Assembly (NCBI GenBank): GCA_031269635.1
Contig: JAISYY010000334.1
Coordinates: forward strand, 1-6,888
Source of the DNA: Tannerella sp.
Lineage (GTDB): Bacteria > Bacteroidota > Bacteroidia > Bacteroidales > Tannerellaceae
Length of the DNA stretch: 6,888 bases
Reading direction: 5' to 3'
The translations under genes and the position numbers were made by a program. This document shows positions 6,204-6,888 of the stretch, in pieces (within the stretch, counting starts at the first letter, position 1; every line of letters starts with the position of its first letter). Below the pieces are notes generated by a model. That model was not told where the DNA came from, did not search any database, and saw only the letters and a program-made list of their open reading frames with translations.

Positions 6204-6329
6204 AAAGCATAATTATTTTAGTTATCAGAACAATATAAGTATGCGAAGTCATTATGTAAAGTATTTCTATAAAGAAATTGTTCTCAATATGTTAAATTAC
6301 CCAACTTGTTTTACTTTACATAATGATAG
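6204..6329. other. Intergenic A/T-rich stretch, no gene seen
   Basis: This holds the upstream region of the recombinase fragment. No good TAnnTTTG/TTTG pair is found on the minus strand; the nearest is TATATTGT around 6232-6239, a poor match. An open plus-strand frame beginning with ATG at 6241 has no recognisable protein character and runs into a remnant in another frame. Confidence 0.3.
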
Positions 6330-6563
6330 GCTTTCCATAATGTTTTTTCGGGGCTGGACACGAACAGAGGCGAGGAAGGATTCAAAGTTTCCTTTTCGGA
6401 AAGGATTCAAAGTACCGTTCGGGATTTTTTCCATCTGTATGAACATGTGTTTCCGGAAGCGGATTTGTATATCCGGTCGCACCGCATGAAAGACCGTACC
6501 GACCTGAAAGCCGCAGTAATTGTCTTTATCGGGAAAGACAAGTTTGAAATTACGGAGATTTAA
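6330..6563 (+). pseudogene. C-terminal remnant of an unrecognised gene
   Basis: Between a TAG at 6327-6329 and a TAA at 6561-6563 lie 77 open codons with coding-like features: about two thirds purines in first codon position, balanced charge, and alternating helix- and strand-like stretches such as FHLYEHVFPEADLYIRS and DLKAAVIVFIGKDKFEITEI. There is no ATG or GTG near the beginning, so the 5' part is missing. A 25-base imperfect duplication at 6376-6425 would also shift the frame. I do not recognise the family. A competing minus-strand frame (6587-6297, GTG start) covers the same bases, but it shows weaker purine bias and lacks an ATG. I prefer the plus strand without certainty. Confidence 0.3.
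6376..6425 (+). repeat. Imperfect 25-base tandem duplication
   Basis: AAGGATTCAAAGT occurs at 6376-6388 and again at 6401-6413, exactly 25 bases apart. TTCGG follows both copies with a small offset. Because 25 is not a multiple of three, such a duplication would break any gene it fell in, which fits the remnant around it. Confidence 0.5.
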
Positions 6564-6620
6564 GTCCGCAGATTTTGAGTTTTCCACATTATTTCATCCT
6601 CAATTTCCATGACAAAACAA

Positions 6621-6886
6621 TCACTGCAAAGTGTGTAAACCTGCAAACAAAGGATTATTGTCGGGCGTCAGTTGTTCTAAATCCGGCGAGTTAACGCTGG
6701 CCAAAAACGGAACAGGCGCTGTATTCGATTGTCATTCCCGACAGTCCGACGCCTGTAGAATCGACGGCCGTTTTCTCAACGTTTACTGCAATTTATCACT
6801 AGTTGACGTTTGGACGGTTTGATACGGAACACGCTGTTATCTGTCTTTTCCACAAGGCCTTTTTCGCATACTATACTGTAGTTAAA
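6621..6886 (-). pseudogene. Possible frame-broken gene remnant
   Basis: Three minus-strand open stretches overlap end to end in successive frames: 6886-6776 (36 residues, open to the right edge), 6792-6691 (33 residues, including EKTAVDSTGVGLSGMTI) and 6731-6621 (36 residues, including PDLEQLTPDNNPLFAGLHT, stop TGA). Read together with two frame changes they could be one decayed protein. Against this, runs of about 35 open codons are common by chance, and a plus-strand frame is also open from 6613 to 6822. That frame is cysteine-rich and has no recognisable character. No start codon, domain or terminator was found here. Confidence 0.2.
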
Positions 6887-6888
6887 AC

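Noticed and set aside
6297..6587. A 96-codon minus-strand frame opposite the plus-strand remnant
   Set aside because: It starts at GTG just after a stop, has weaker first-position purine bias than the opposite frame, and matches no family I recognise. It is kept only as the alternative reading.

Overview
The window looks like a chromosomal segment of a Bacteroidales (Bacteroidota) bacterium of moderate GC content. The evidence is the set of promoters matching the Bacteroides form (TTTG or TTG near -33, TAnnTTTG near -7), the absence of Shine-Dalgarno sequences (the ppdK start sits in an A/T-only leader), and the protein types. I cannot name the genus from the sequence alone.

Layout. (1) 1-936 (+): the 3' end of a right-handed parallel beta-helix protein, cut by the left window edge. 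(2) 966-2420 (-): a complete organophosphate:phosphate antiporter (GlpT/UhpT branch of the MFS), convergent with the first gene. (3) 2421-2667: a divergent regulatory region with one promoter for the transporter (leftward) and a strong one for ppdK (rightward). (4) 2668-5388 (+): complete pyruvate, phosphate dikinase with all catalytic residues, followed by a weak intrinsic terminator. (5) 5389-6330: a markedly more A/T-rich stretch. Here a leftward tyrosine-recombinase N-terminal fragment (5835-6203) ends at its own intrinsic terminator. A near-perfect Bacteroidales promoter follows at once (5750-5782) and would drive a discrete leftward transcript of roughly 220 nt. That transcript contains a long rod-like fold and ends at a U7 run. 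(6) 6330-6888: no intact gene; open but startless or frame-hopping stretches look like gene remnants.

How the parts relate. The antiporter and PPDK are divergently transcribed. Both touch central carbon metabolism (phosphorylated-metabolite uptake; PEP/pyruvate interconversion), but each has its own promoter and shared regulation is not shown. The right-hand third resembles a scar of mobile-element activity: truncated recombinase, composition shift, remnants. The most interesting object is the small structured transcription unit at about 5524-5744, read either as a structured ncRNA (6S-like in length and rod shape) or as an mRNA for a 40-residue hydrophobic peptide. No CRISPR array, tRNA or rRNA was seen.
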